From Ectopseudomonas alcaliphila (lineage in GTDB: Bacteria; Pseudomonadota; Gammaproteobacteria; Pseudomonadales; Pseudomonadaceae), in assembly GCF_900101755.1 (NCBI RefSeq), contig NZ_FNAE01000006.1:186001-250000 (forward strand): DNA of 64,000 nt, read 5' to 3'. The number at the start of each line of letters is the position of its first letter. Position 1 is the stretch's first letter. The notes under the pieces are model-generated. The model was not told the DNA's origin, made no database searches, and saw only the letters and a list, made by a program, of their open reading frames with translations. Below are positions 18,014 through 24,598 of the stretch, one piece after another. The translations under genes and the position numbers were made by a program.

Positions 18014-18043
18014 TTGCCTTATTTCAAAAGCTTAATGTATAGT
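18014..18043 (+). promoter_or_regulatory. Putative promoter of tRNA-Pro
   Basis: TTGCCT (18014-18019) and TATAGT (18038-18043) are separated by 18 bases and lie about 30 bases before tRNA-Pro. This is a plausible sigma-70 promoter for the tRNA that serves as the phage attachment site. Confidence 0.5.
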
Positions 18044-18075
18044 TCCTCCCGCTTTCGGTCACCCGAAAGCATCGT

Positions 18076-18152
18076 CGGGGCGTAGCGCAGCCCGGTAGCG
18101 CACTTGCATGGGGTGCAAGGGGTCGAGTGTTCGAATCACTCCGTCCCGACCA
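18076..18152 (+). tRNA. tRNA-Pro (anticodon GGG), prophage attachment target
   Basis: A 77-nt tRNA. The acceptor arm CGGGGCG pairs with CGTCCCG, the anticodon stem CTTGC/GCAAG carries loop ATGGGGT with anticodon GGG, the T-arm GAGTG/CACTC carries TTCGAAT, and the CCA end is encoded. Its 3' 47 bases form the left phage attachment repeat. The gene therefore stays intact after integration, as is typical for tRNA-targeting tyrosine integrases. Confidence 0.96.
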
Positions 18153-18153
18153 A
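18106..18153. repeat. attL, 48-bp direct repeat in tRNA-Pro
   Basis: These 48 bases, from the anticodon stem through CCA plus one A, are repeated exactly at 55200-55247. The repeat begins GCATGGGGTGCAAGG and ends CCGTCCCGACCAA. The integrase gene lies 72 bases inside. The pair defines a prophage of about 37.1 kb. Confidence 0.93.
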
Positions 18154-18168
18154 TAACCTCAATGACTT

Positions 18169-18195
18169 AGCCACCTTCGGGTGGCTTTGTTATTT
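18169..18195 (+). terminator. Terminator after tRNA-Pro, just inside the prophage
   Basis: Stem AGCCACC/GGTGGCT with a stable TTCG tetraloop, followed by a T-rich tract TTTGTTATTT. It can end tRNA-Pro transcription and insulate the convergent integrase gene. Confidence 0.8.
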
Positions 18196-18225
18196 CTGGG
18201 GCCAGTGACTTTCCAAGTGACTGCC

Positions 18226-19407
18226 CTAAATTTGCCTCCTTTTCAGAATCGTCAGCGCCGGGGCGCGACTGTCGGTTACTGACACCTTGTTGGCTGCATC
18301 AATCAGCTGGTCCAGCTCCGCCGCAGAGTAGTGGCTGGTGATGCTCCCGTTCTTGTGGCCCAATAGGGCCTTGCGATCCTCTTCGGTTACTCCCGCCGCC
18401 CTGAGCCGTCTGCCAAACGTGTGCTTGAGGTCGTGAATCCGCAGTGATCGATAACCAGGGTGGGCTGGTGTGCCGTGGGCTTTCTCCCACTTCGCAGCAG
18501 CTCTTACCCTGGCCTTCTTCCAGGCGCTGTCGTTCATCCGGTGAACCGGTGTCGGCCCGTAGTCATCGGGCTGGCCATACGGGAACACCCATACCGGATG
18601 CATCCCGCGCTGACCGTCGATGACACGCTTCGCCACGTCGTTCAGCACCACCAGGCGATCCTCGCCATTCTTGACACCCGACTTCTCATGCCGCCCGCCG
18701 AACCCGTCCGGTATCAGGAACACGCTGGTGTTCAGCTCCGGTACGGCAATCTCCCAATCCCAGCGCAACTTGCACACTTCCTGTTCCCGGCACCCGGTGT
18801 TCACCTTGTACAGCGCCATGCGCTGCAGATGGTCGGGCAGCTCGGCAAATAGCGCCGATTGCTCGTCCCATGAAATCGGGTACGGCTTGCGGCTGGCCTT
18901 CTTCTCGTTCAGCTTCGTGATCATCGGCACCGTGTCGAGCCATGGCCGCTTCTGATCATCGCGCCATTTCCTGGCACACAGGTTCAGTACGCGAATCACG
19001 CGCTCGAGCGCGATGTTGATCGTCCTGGGGCTGGCCGGCTTGCCGGTCGCTGGGTTCTGCCGGTCGTGGATGTAGGGCGCAAGCGCATCGTCATCCACAA
19101 ACGGCAACGGCAGATCGCCGATATACGGGTCGAGCTGCTCCAGGTACAGCGCCGATAGCCTGATTGACGGCTGATCCTTGAAGTCCAGCAGGAACTTGGT
19201 GGCAGCCTCGCGCCAGATCTTCACCTGGCGCACGCCATATACCTTTTCGTTCCGCTTCTTCTCCAGCAGGTGGATCAGGTATTGCTCCGCTTCTTCCCGG
19301 TCACAAGTTCCAGTGCTCTCCTGAATTCGTTCTCCTTTGTAGATTTTGTCGATCTTCCAGATGCCGTTCGGCTGCTTCTGGAGGCCGGTGATTGTCTTTC
19401 TGGCCAT
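18226..19407 (-). CDS. int: Phage tyrosine integrase (prophage 1)
   Basis: Site-specific recombinase of 393 residues that integrates and excises the prophage at tRNA-Pro. It has an N-terminal arm-binding region, a SAM-like core-binding domain (WREAATKFLLDFKDQ), and a catalytic domain with arginine in NTGCREQEVCKLRW, HDLKHTFGRRLRAAG (His...Arg) and GHKNGSITSHYS, which supplies the late histidine and nucleophile tyrosine. ATG 19407 follows AGGAGTTGCC. It overlaps the upstream xis-like gene by 133 bases. A clear homologue lies at 55320-56519, next to the right attachment repeat. Confidence 0.95.
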   Translation of the reverse strand: MARKTITGLQKQPNGIWKIDKIYKGERIQESTGTCDREEAEQYLIHLLEKKRNEKVYGVRQVKIWREAATKFLLDFKDQPSIRLSALYLEQLDPYIGDLPLPFVDDDALAPYIHDRQNPATGKPASPRTINIALERVIRVLNLCARKWRDDQKRPWLDTVPMITKLNEKKASRKPYPISWDEQSALFAELPDHLQRMALYKVNTGCREQEVCKLRWDWEIAVPELNTSVFLIPDGFGGRHEKSGVKNGEDRLVVLNDVAKRVIDGQRGMHPVWVFPYGQPDDYGPTPVHRMNDSAWKKARVRAAAKWEKAHGTPAHPGYRSLRIHDLKHTFGRRLRAAGVTEEDRKALLGHKNGSITSHYSAAELDQLIDAANKVSVTDSRAPALTILKRRQI

Positions 19408-19700
19408 GGCAACTCCTGTTTGCCCTGGCGCTCGCTGCGGGACTGATTGTTGCCCCCGGCGCCTGGGTTTTCAATTGCGGATGGTGCGAGCGCTGCATCG
19501 ACCCAGGCGTCAAGCTCTTTTCGGTCGAAGCCGACGCCCTGGGTTCCGATGCGAAACTCGCGGATGTTCGGCCTTACCGACCGGTTGAACTCGTTGCGAC
19601 ACATGCCGAGATAGGCGGGGGCGTCCTTTGCCCTGATGATTCGCGGCTGTAGCGCGGACTGAGGCGCCACTGCTGGCGCGATAGCCTGAATTGCGGGCAT
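19275..19700 (-). CDS. Putative excisionase / AlpA-like DNA-binding protein
   Basis: A 141-residue basic protein just upstream of int. The middle segment, AKDAPAYLGMCRNEFNRSVRP followed by GFDRKELDAWVD, is a short winged helix as in AlpA/Xis proteins. The C-terminal third is read from DNA that also encodes the integrase N-terminus in another frame. The homologue in the second element keeps the same overlap and the same SRSERQG motif, so the long overlap is real. GGAGGT precedes ATG 19700. The role as directionality factor is inferred from position and fold. Confidence 0.75.
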   Translation of the reverse strand: MPAIQAIAPAVAPQSALQPRIIRAKDAPAYLGMCRNEFNRSVRPNIREFRIGTQGVGFDRKELDAWVDAALAPSAIENPGAGGNNQSRSERQGKQELPWPERQSPASRSSRTASGRSTKSTKENEFRRALELVTGKKRSNT

Positions 19701-19763
19701 GGGAATACCTCCGCCGACGAGGCCGGCGCTGTGATTGGGTGACGGTGGTTGGTCGCTGGATGG

Positions 19764-20045
19764 TTAGTGCGGGGCGGTTTCGATCATGGTGATGATGTGG
19801 TCGAAGCCTTTGACGATGCTCAGCGGGCGGCCCTTGCTGGCTGCCCGCAGCTTGGCGATCAGCGATTCACGGCCAACCGGGGAGCGCAGCAGGGCTTTGC
19901 AGGCGTTGACGATGTCCACGGCATCGCGCTTGCCCTCGTTGAACATCACCTTGTTAATGGGCTCGCTGATTGGCTTGCGCACCAGGTCGTTGGCCATGGC
20001 GCGCAGCTGCTTGCGGTCTGCGGGATTGAGTGCTGGGCGGATCAT
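19764..20045 (-). CDS. Hypothetical protein downstream of the DGR reverse transcriptase
   Basis: A 93-residue basic, largely helical protein (MIRPALNPADRKQLRAMAND...). It has no signal or membrane segment and no motif I recognise. AGAGGTG precedes ATG 20043-20045. It follows the reverse transcriptase stop by three bases, so it is co-transcribed with the DGR and could be an accessory factor. That is an inference from position alone. Confidence 0.6.
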   Translation of the reverse strand: MIRPALNPADRKQLRAMANDLVRKPISEPINKVMFNEGKRDAVDIVNACKALLRSPVGRESLIAKLRAASKGRPLSIVKGFDHIITMIETAPH

Positions 20046-20048
20046 GGT

Positions 20049-21209
20049 TCACCTCTTCGGATAGGTCTTAGTCAGTGCGCCATTCACTGTGTGGCCGCGC
20101 TTGAGGATCAGGCGCGCCAGGGCGGCGCGGTCTTTCTGGCTATGGCTGGCCTGTCGGAGCAAGCCGAAATAGCTGTTCGCGGTTTCGTGTAGGTCTTCAT
20201 CGCTGGACGCTGCCGTGCGGCGCAGCGCTTCGGTGACAGAGCGCTTACGTGTTGTCCTGCGCCATGGCCTGATGACGTGACCAACGAAGTCGACGCCCCT
20301 ATCTACTGGCTGCAGGATGGTTTTCTTCGGATTGAGTTTGGCGCCGAGCGTCGGCAGAAAGGCCTCTATCTCGGCAAGCCAGGCGTTCAACTGCTGCGGT
20401 GATTCATGCAGCAGGATGAAGTCATCGACATAGCGCACGTAGTGCCGGCAGCGAAGCTGGTGCTTCACGAACTGGTCCAGGGCATCCAGGTACACATTCG
20501 CGAAGAACTGGCTACTTAGGTTGCCGATCGGCAGGCCAAGGCTGGCAGGCTGAGCAATCAGGCGCTTGTGCTGCGGTACCCGGTTGAATAAGCCAGCCGG
20601 GCTGCGCACGGTGTAGTTAGCACGCGGGTCGTGCCAGAGCACCTGTAACGCAAGCCGGCGCCACCATGGTTCGTCGATCCTCCTGCGCAACTGCCGGTCA
20701 AGTACGCGCTTGTCGATTGCCACGAAGAAGTTGGCCAGGTCGCATTTCAAATAGAACACCGGCTTCGACCAGTTCTGGCTGGCGCTCCTGATCTTTGCCT
20801 CAAGGTGCTGGGCGGCGTACAGCGTTCCGCGCCCTGGTATGCACGCGCAACTGTCTGCAATGAAGGTGCGCTCGATGCCAGCGCCAATGCGGTTGTACAG
20901 GAGGTGGTGAACGATACGGTCGCGAAAGTCTGCGGCCCATACCTCCCTTGCCTTTGGCCGGGTCACCACGAAACAGATTGAGCTGCCAGGCCGATAGGTG
21001 CCGGCCAGCAGTTCGTCGTAAAGCTGAGTTAGGTTCCGCTCGAGGTCGGCCTCGAATGCCAGCGCGCTGGCGCTGTTGCGCTTTGAGCGCCGGCAATCGT
21101 AGTAGGCCTGCACCAGCTCCTCGAACGGGAAGGGCGCAACAGTTGGATCTGCGGACGGGCCGAACACGGAACTCGTTGTTCTTGTCGTTGTTGTTCTGAT
21201 TGCCATCAT
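20049..21209 (-). CDS. Diversity-generating retroelement reverse transcriptase
   Basis: DGR reverse transcriptases copy the template repeat RNA into cDNA with errors at adenines. Visible motifs, numbering from ATG 21209: YLKCDLANFFVAID at 153-166 (first catalytic aspartate), the DGR-type motif IGNLSSQFFANVY at 228-240 (family consensus IGxxxSQ, distinct from group II intron enzymes), YVDD at 260-263 (DGR enzymes usually have YMDD), then the KLNPKKT and GVDFVGHVI segments. There is no maturase or endonuclease domain. The start is uncertain: ATG 21209 lies inside the template repeat with no ribosome site, and GTG 21113 follows GAGGAG closely. The family-conserved region begins near FPFEELVQAYYD. 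Confidence 0.95.
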   Translation of the reverse strand: MMAIRTTTTRTTSSVFGPSADPTVAPFPFEELVQAYYDCRRSKRNSASALAFEADLERNLTQLYDELLAGTYRPGSSICFVVTRPKAREVWAADFRDRIVHHLLYNRIGAGIERTFIADSCACIPGRGTLYAAQHLEAKIRSASQNWSKPVFYLKCDLANFFVAIDKRVLDRQLRRRIDEPWWRRLALQVLWHDPRANYTVRSPAGLFNRVPQHKRLIAQPASLGLPIGNLSSQFFANVYLDALDQFVKHQLRCRHYVRYVDDFILLHESPQQLNAWLAEIEAFLPTLGAKLNPKKTILQPVDRGVDFVGHVIRPWRRTTRKRSVTEALRRTAASSDEDLHETANSYFGLLRQASHSQKDRAALARLILKRGHTVNGALTKTYPKR

Positions 21210-21248
21210 CGAAGTTCATGTTGAATGCGTTGTTGGCGGAGCGCTGCG
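21149..21248 (-). repeat. DGR template repeat (TR), 100 nt
   Basis: Read on the minus strand from 21248 to 21149, it begins CGCAGCGCTCCGCCAACAAC and ends GGCCCGTCCGCAG. It is rich in AAC codons; I count 31 adenines. It aligns without gaps to the variable repeats at 21840-21939 and 22532-22631. VR1 differs at 13 positions and VR2 at 15, all at TR adenines. The last 26 bases, from GAGTTCCGTG, are identical in all three, as expected of the initiation-of-homing region. The TR lies between avd and the reverse transcriptase and overlaps the possible start of the latter. Bases 21249-21412, between TR and avd, hold no gene I can support. Confidence 0.97.
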
Positions 21249-21412
21249 ACCCATCGTGCTATCTACGTCGCCCCGCCGATTGCTCAGCAGGGAAACTGCG
21301 CGAGACCTGCGCGGACGCTTTAGACCGGTGGTATCTCGTATGCGCATGGCGGTGGCCAGTTGGCCAGCGGCACGACCAGATTCAAATCGCACAGACCAGA
21401 TCGCCGTAACGA

Positions 21413-21769
21413 TCAGGTAGCGGGCGCGGTTGCGGTGTAGCGTTTCCAGGCGTTGGCCTGTTTGCCGATGGAGGCGGTGAGCTGGATGGCTGCGGCATGC
21501 TGCTTGACGCTGATGAACCGCTTTTCCTTGAACAGCCGGAGAAGAAATTCGATCACCTGCACGCGCTCGACGAGCACTGACAGGTGCTGCTGCTTCTCCC
21601 TGGCTGCGTTTGCCCTGGCGATCAGCACCATTACCTCGATGCACTCGTCGCGAACCTTGGCGCCCAGCCCTGCCTTGAAGTCTCGCGGGATGTTGCGCGT
21701 TACGTCGGTGGCGAGGCTGAGCAAGTCGAACGCGACTTTGTGAATTGGCAGGTCTGTGTGCATTGCCAT
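21413..21769 (-). CDS. avd: Avd-like DGR accessory protein (four-helix bundle)
   Basis: Accessory variability determinants form barrel-shaped pentamers of four-helix bundles, bind nucleic acid and the reverse transcriptase, and are required for homing. This 118-residue protein is the right size, is helical throughout, and carries the basic and patterned segments LATDVTRNIPRDFKAGLG and VQVIEFLLRLFKEKRFIS. It lies directly between target gene and TR, the standard Avd position. AAGGAACCAGCA precedes ATG 21769. The assignment rests on length, helical pattern and position; a profile search would settle it. Confidence 0.85.
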   Translation of the reverse strand: MAMHTDLPIHKVAFDLLSLATDVTRNIPRDFKAGLGAKVRDECIEVMVLIARANAAREKQQHLSVLVERVQVIEFLLRLFKEKRFISVKQHAAAIQLTASIGKQANAWKRYTATAPAT

Positions 21770-21791
21770 TGCTGGTTCCTTCCAGAAATCA

Positions 21792-21809
21792 CCGCCCGCA
21801 AGCGGGCGG
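21792..21809 (-). repeat. Hairpin 30 nt downstream of VR1
   Basis: CCGCCCG and CGGGCGG pair around a four-base loop (CTTG on the coding strand). The hairpin starts 30 bases after the end of VR1. DGRs often need a hairpin or cruciform a short way downstream of the VR for efficient homing. It lacks a T-run, so it is not a good terminator. Confidence 0.65.
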
Positions 21810-21823
21810 ATTGAATGATTGAA

Positions 21824-22429
21824 TTACTGAATTAGCTCGCTGCGGACGGGCCGAACACGGAACTCGTCGTACTTGCCGCCGTAGGTCTGAAGGCCATCAT
21901 CGAAGTACATGTAGAACGCGTTGCTGGCGGAGCGCTGCGTGCTGCTCCAATACGCTCGCGGCTGGAACGCCTCTTGGCCACCGACCTTGAATGCTTCGAA
22001 GCTGGTCTGTACCGGCGATTCCTCGCTGTACAGGCCGCCAGGTGGAACGCTGGAGTTGTTCTCGCCGTCACGGTTCCAGGCGTAGTTCGCGTCGGTCGTT
22101 GGCTTGAAGTGGCGATACTGCAGTTCCTGAACGTCGCGGGCTGGAATGGCCCAGTCGGTGAAGCCTTCGATGTCGAGCCCCAGCACCTTCTGCGCGATAT
22201 CGCTGCCAGCGGCCGCCATGGCTTCGGTGTTGGCGCGACTATCCGTCAGGCTGCTGGCGCCATCGACTTTCTGTCCGTACTCGCCCCATTCGCCAACCAG
22301 TTCGTATGAAGCCGGGGCCGTGATTACGGCATAGCGCTTGCCATCCTGCTGATAGAAGCCGGTGACGAAGCCGCCGCCGTAGGCCTGGCCAATCTGAAGA
22401 GCGATAGGGTTTACCTGTGCTGCTTGCAT
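21824..22429 (-). CDS. DGR target protein 1 (DUF1566 / C-type-lectin-like), VR1 at its end
   Basis: A 201-residue protein whose last 38 or so residues are diversified by the DGR. The fold signature is of the formylglycine-enzyme/C-type-lectin group: WGEYGQKVDGASSLTDSRAN, then DWAIPARDVQELQY, then AYWSSTQRS followed by the variable stretch, ending in FRVRPVR. Variable positions (about residues 169-188) occupy AAC or AAT codons of the template; here they read S, N, Y, Y, L, T, Y, G, Y and D, with the GAC codon giving G. No signal peptide, membrane segment or tail-attachment motif is seen. AGAGGT precedes ATG 22429. It is probably a displayed ligand-binding protein, ligand unknown. Confidence 0.9.
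   Translation of the reverse strand: MQAAQVNPIALQIGQAYGGGFVTGFYQQDGKRYAVITAPASYELVGEWGEYGQKVDGASSLTDSRANTEAMAAAGSDIAQKVLGLDIEGFTDWAIPARDVQELQYRHFKPTTDANYAWNRDGENNSSVPPGGLYSEESPVQTSFEAFKVGGQEAFQPRAYWSSTQRSASNAFYMYFDDGLQTYGGKYDEFRVRPVRSELIQ
21840..21939 (-). repeat. DGR variable repeat VR1
   Basis: This 100-nt repeat aligns gap-free to the TR. It has 13 substitutions, every one at a TR adenine: five A to G, six A to T and two A to C. Six AAC codons changed at position 1 or 1 and 2, which changes the residue without creating stops. The flanks outside the 100 bases are unrelated to the TR flanks. Confidence 0.97.
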
Positions 22430-22453
22430 GGGTGATACCTCTTTTCGGGCAAC

Positions 22454-22473
22454 AAAAAAGGCGCTGCTGCGCC
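22454..22473 (-). terminator. Terminator between the two DGR target genes
   Basis: On the minus strand, GGCGC/GCGCC with a four-base loop followed by six T's. It lies between target gene 2 (upstream) and target gene 1. It could limit read-through, so the downstream target, avd, TR and RT may be expressed at a lower level or need antitermination. Confidence 0.7.
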
Positions 22474-22486
22474 CCTGTGGAATTAA

Positions 22487-22500
22487 TGGCCTATCGGCCA
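22487..22500 (-). repeat. Hairpin 32 nt downstream of VR2
   Basis: TGGCC/GGCCA around a GATA tetraloop on the coding strand, starting 32 bases after VR2 ends. This is almost the same distance as the hairpin after VR1. The two hairpins differ in sequence but share position, and a TCATTC string lies between VR and hairpin in both cases. Confidence 0.6.
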
Positions 22501-22518
22501 GAACGAATTAACGAATGA

Positions 22519-23130
22519 TCAAATGAAGTGTCTGCGGACGGGCCGAACACGGAACTCGTAGCTCTTGCCGCTGGTGCCCTGACCGCCATCACCGAAGTAC
22601 ATGGAGAATGCGGTGTCGGCGGAGCGCTGCGTGCTGCTCCAGTACCAGCAGTTCGTCGCGAACAGATTCTGCGTATACAGCCAGCACTGATACAGCTCAG
22701 CGGCTGCCGGCAGGTGGAAGTCGCTGTGACCATCGGCCTCGTACTTGCTGGCGGCCAATGCTGCTGGGTGCTCGCCTTCTTTCATCAGGGCCTGGGTATT
22801 GGCGAAGCCATCTGTCTTGCTGGTTGCTGTCGACTCTTCGCCGTAGCGCCCCCACTTGTGATTGCCAACATCTTTCGCCGAGACGATCAGGTAATGAGCA
22901 GGCACACCGTCTCGAGCTGGAACGAAGCCAGCGTTGTGGCCGCCCTGGCCAGGCCAGTATTCGCCCAGCGCTGGAATCTCTGCGGTGCTCGCCGGCTCCA
23001 GGCTCTGAGCCTGCTGCGGCACGCCGATCTGCGCCAGCGCTGCAGCGATGAAGGTCGATGCAACCACATGCGCAGGCACCTGCAGCTTGATGCCTTCCGG
23101 AGTGGTGATCTTGATGGTTTCACGTTTCAT
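22519..23130 (-). CDS. DGR target protein 2 (DUF1566 / C-type-lectin-like), VR2 at its end
   Basis: A 203-residue protein of the DUF1566 family, diversified at its C-terminus by the same DGR. Family segments: WGRYGEESTATSKTDGFANT, DFHLPAAAELYQC, WYWSSTQRS, then the variable stretch and FRVRPVR. Its N-terminus (MKRETIKITTPEGIKLQVPA) differs from target 1, so the two share the lectin-like core but are not simple duplicates. It sits 22 bases downstream of the DnaQ-like exonuclease gene. AAGGAACCC precedes ATG 23130. No export signal is visible. Function is unknown. Confidence 0.9.
   Translation of the reverse strand: MKRETIKITTPEGIKLQVPAHVVASTFIAAALAQIGVPQQAQSLEPASTAEIPALGEYWPGQGGHNAGFVPARDGVPAHYLIVSAKDVGNHKWGRYGEESTATSKTDGFANTQALMKEGEHPAALAASKYEADGHSDFHLPAAAELYQCWLYTQNLFATNCWYWSSTQRSADTAFSMYFGDGGQGTSGKSYEFRVRPVRRHFI
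22532..22631 (-). repeat. DGR variable repeat VR2
   Basis: This 100-nt repeat aligns gap-free to the TR with 15 substitutions, all at TR adenines: nine A to G, three A to T and three A to C. Only some sites are shared with VR1, so the two repeats record independent homing histories from one template. Confidence 0.97.
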
Positions 23131-23152
23131 GATTGGGTTCCTTGCGTGAAAG

Positions 23153-23761
23153 TCAGGCAGCCTTGAGCTGCTGCAGGGCGAAGTAGATCCGGGCGCACGC
23201 CTCGGTATCCGGTCGGGCGCGGTGGCCGCCGACCAGCTCTTCGCCGGTGAAGTGCAGCAGGGCCTCTGCCACGGTGGGGTTCTTGAACTGGTTGCCGAAG
23301 CCTGCGGCGACCATCTTCGCCGTCGGCGGGCACTGCACCAGGTTCTTGCTGTTCAGGCAGGTGCAGTAGTTGGGGCCTGCCTTGAAGGTGTCCGCCGTCT
23401 CTTCGTCGAAGTAGCGCAGCAGGCCGATGCGGGTGATGCGGTCATCGAACGCCACGTTGTGCGCAACGCGTAGCCCGGCCTGCTGCCAGATGCCCAGGAA
23501 GCCGAGCCAGGCCTCGACCTCTGGAATGCCCTCGGCCAATGCCATTTCGGTGGTGATGCCGTGGATAGCAGCAACGTCGTCGGGGATTTCCCAACCATCG
23601 GGCTTGACCAGGGTTTCGAAGCTGTCGACCAGCTCGCCATTCGGGGTGTAGAGCAGGGCGCAGATATCGACGATATGTGGTTGGCGCGGGTCGGTGCTCG
23701 GCAGCTTGAAGGCCGGCAGGCCGGTGGTCTCGGTGTCGAAGACGCAGATCAATTGGGGCAT
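23153..23761 (-). CDS. DnaQ-like 3'-5' exonuclease (DEDDh)
   Basis: A 202-residue exonuclease. Motif ExoI is VFDTETTGLPAF (residues 7-18), ExoII is around VAHNVAFDDRITR, and ExoIII is HRARPDTEACA, so all four acidic residues and the histidine are in place. This subfamily is common in phage early operons, next to recombination genes, and may trim DNA ends. It lies between the DGR target genes and the recombination genes. ATG 23761 starts MPQLICVFD. Confidence 0.9.
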   Translation of the reverse strand: MPQLICVFDTETTGLPAFKLPSTDPRQPHIVDICALLYTPNGELVDSFETLVKPDGWEIPDDVAAIHGITTEMALAEGIPEVEAWLGFLGIWQQAGLRVAHNVAFDDRITRIGLLRYFDEETADTFKAGPNYCTCLNSKNLVQCPPTAKMVAAGFGNQFKNPTVAEALLHFTGEELVGGHRARPDTEACARIYFALQQLKAA

Positions 23762-23824
23762 GATGGCTTTCCTTGGGGCAAAAGAAAGCCGCCCGAAGGC
23801 GGCTGTGGTGGCGCTGACCGGCGA

Positions 23825-24586
23825 TCAGCTCGCGTCTGCGAACGGCAACACCTTGTAGGTGTAATCGGCGCTGTTGGCTGCGTCGCTGTTCTCGACGGCA
23901 ATGACGCCTTGTTCGACCAGCTGGAACAGCAGGGAGGTGGCCTTGCTGCTGTCGACGGCCAGGTGCTGCTGCAGGAAGGTCAGATCGATGCTGTCGCCAG
24001 ACTTGCGGACCAGCTGGGTGACCTCGTCGAGGGTGATTGCGTTGAGGTCGTCGAGCAGGGTGCCAGATCCCGCTTCCTGTTCTTCTTCATCGCTGCCGGA
24101 CGGTTTCAACCCCATGCCTGCCGCCAGCTCGGCAGCAGACAACGGCAACTCATGTTGATCACGATCCGGCTTGATTCCGTCCAGGCCTTCGCCGTATTCG
24201 TCTGGCGCCATCACCAGCATGCAGAGACGGCCAGCACTATCGACCAGGTCATGCTTGCGCGGGTCCTTGCCATCGACCGATAGGGTTACGGTCAACTTCT
24301 TCTCGTCGACCTGGACACGCTTCACGTCGACAGGAACAGCAGCAACGCCGTTGGCGGCGATGATGCGGATTGCCATTTTGACGGCGTCCTTCACCGCCAA
24401 GGTAACCCGCTCGATGACTTCCTGTTGGCCCTGCTCGCTCAGGCTGCCATAGACGGCGGTCTGGCCTTTGAGCTGGTCGATGGTGAGTTGTACCAGGTCA
24501 TGCTCCAGCAGTTCGCTGGCCATTTCTGCGGGGAACAGGCCTTCGCTCTCGGCGCGTTCGATGATGGCGCGGTGTGCAATCTTCAT
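23825..24586 (-). CDS. Hypothetical phage early protein with C-terminal winged-helix-like region
   Basis: A 253-residue protein I do not recognise by family name. The N-terminal part is helical, the centre has a short beta-rich region, and residues 160-175 are strongly acidic (SDEEEQEAGSG). The C-terminal segment, LDEVTQLVRKSGDSIDLTFLQ and LLFQLVEQGVIAVEN, reads like a winged helix of the FtsK-gamma type. It lies in the recombination operon between the small ORF and the DnaQ-like gene, so a DNA-processing or single-strand-binding-related role is possible but unproved. Confidence 0.7.
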   Translation of the reverse strand: MKIAHRAIIERAESEGLFPAEMASELLEHDLVQLTIDQLKGQTAVYGSLSEQGQQEVIERVTLAVKDAVKMAIRIIAANGVAAVPVDVKRVQVDEKKLTVTLSVDGKDPRKHDLVDSAGRLCMLVMAPDEYGEGLDGIKPDRDQHELPLSAAELAAGMGLKPSGSDEEEQEAGSGTLLDDLNAITLDEVTQLVRKSGDSIDLTFLQQHLAVDSSKATSLLFQLVEQGVIAVENSDAANSADYTYKVLPFADAS

Positions 24587-24598
24587 ACGGTGGATTCC

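Noticed and set aside
20049..21209. RT as a group II intron or retron enzyme
   Set aside because: There is no maturase or endonuclease domain and no intron or msr-msd structure, and the adenine-only TR/VR pattern fits only a DGR.
20800..21219. A 139-residue minus-strand ORF that begins with the template repeat translated in the variable-repeat frame
   Set aside because: It lacks a ribosome site, lies over the RT gene in another frame, and only its first part resembles anything, because TR and VR are related. It is the template, not a gene.
22454..22473. Hairpin read as part of the VR2 homing signal
   Set aside because: It has a six-T tail and lies 59 bases from VR2; a terminator explains it better, and a separate hairpin at 22487 fits the homing role.
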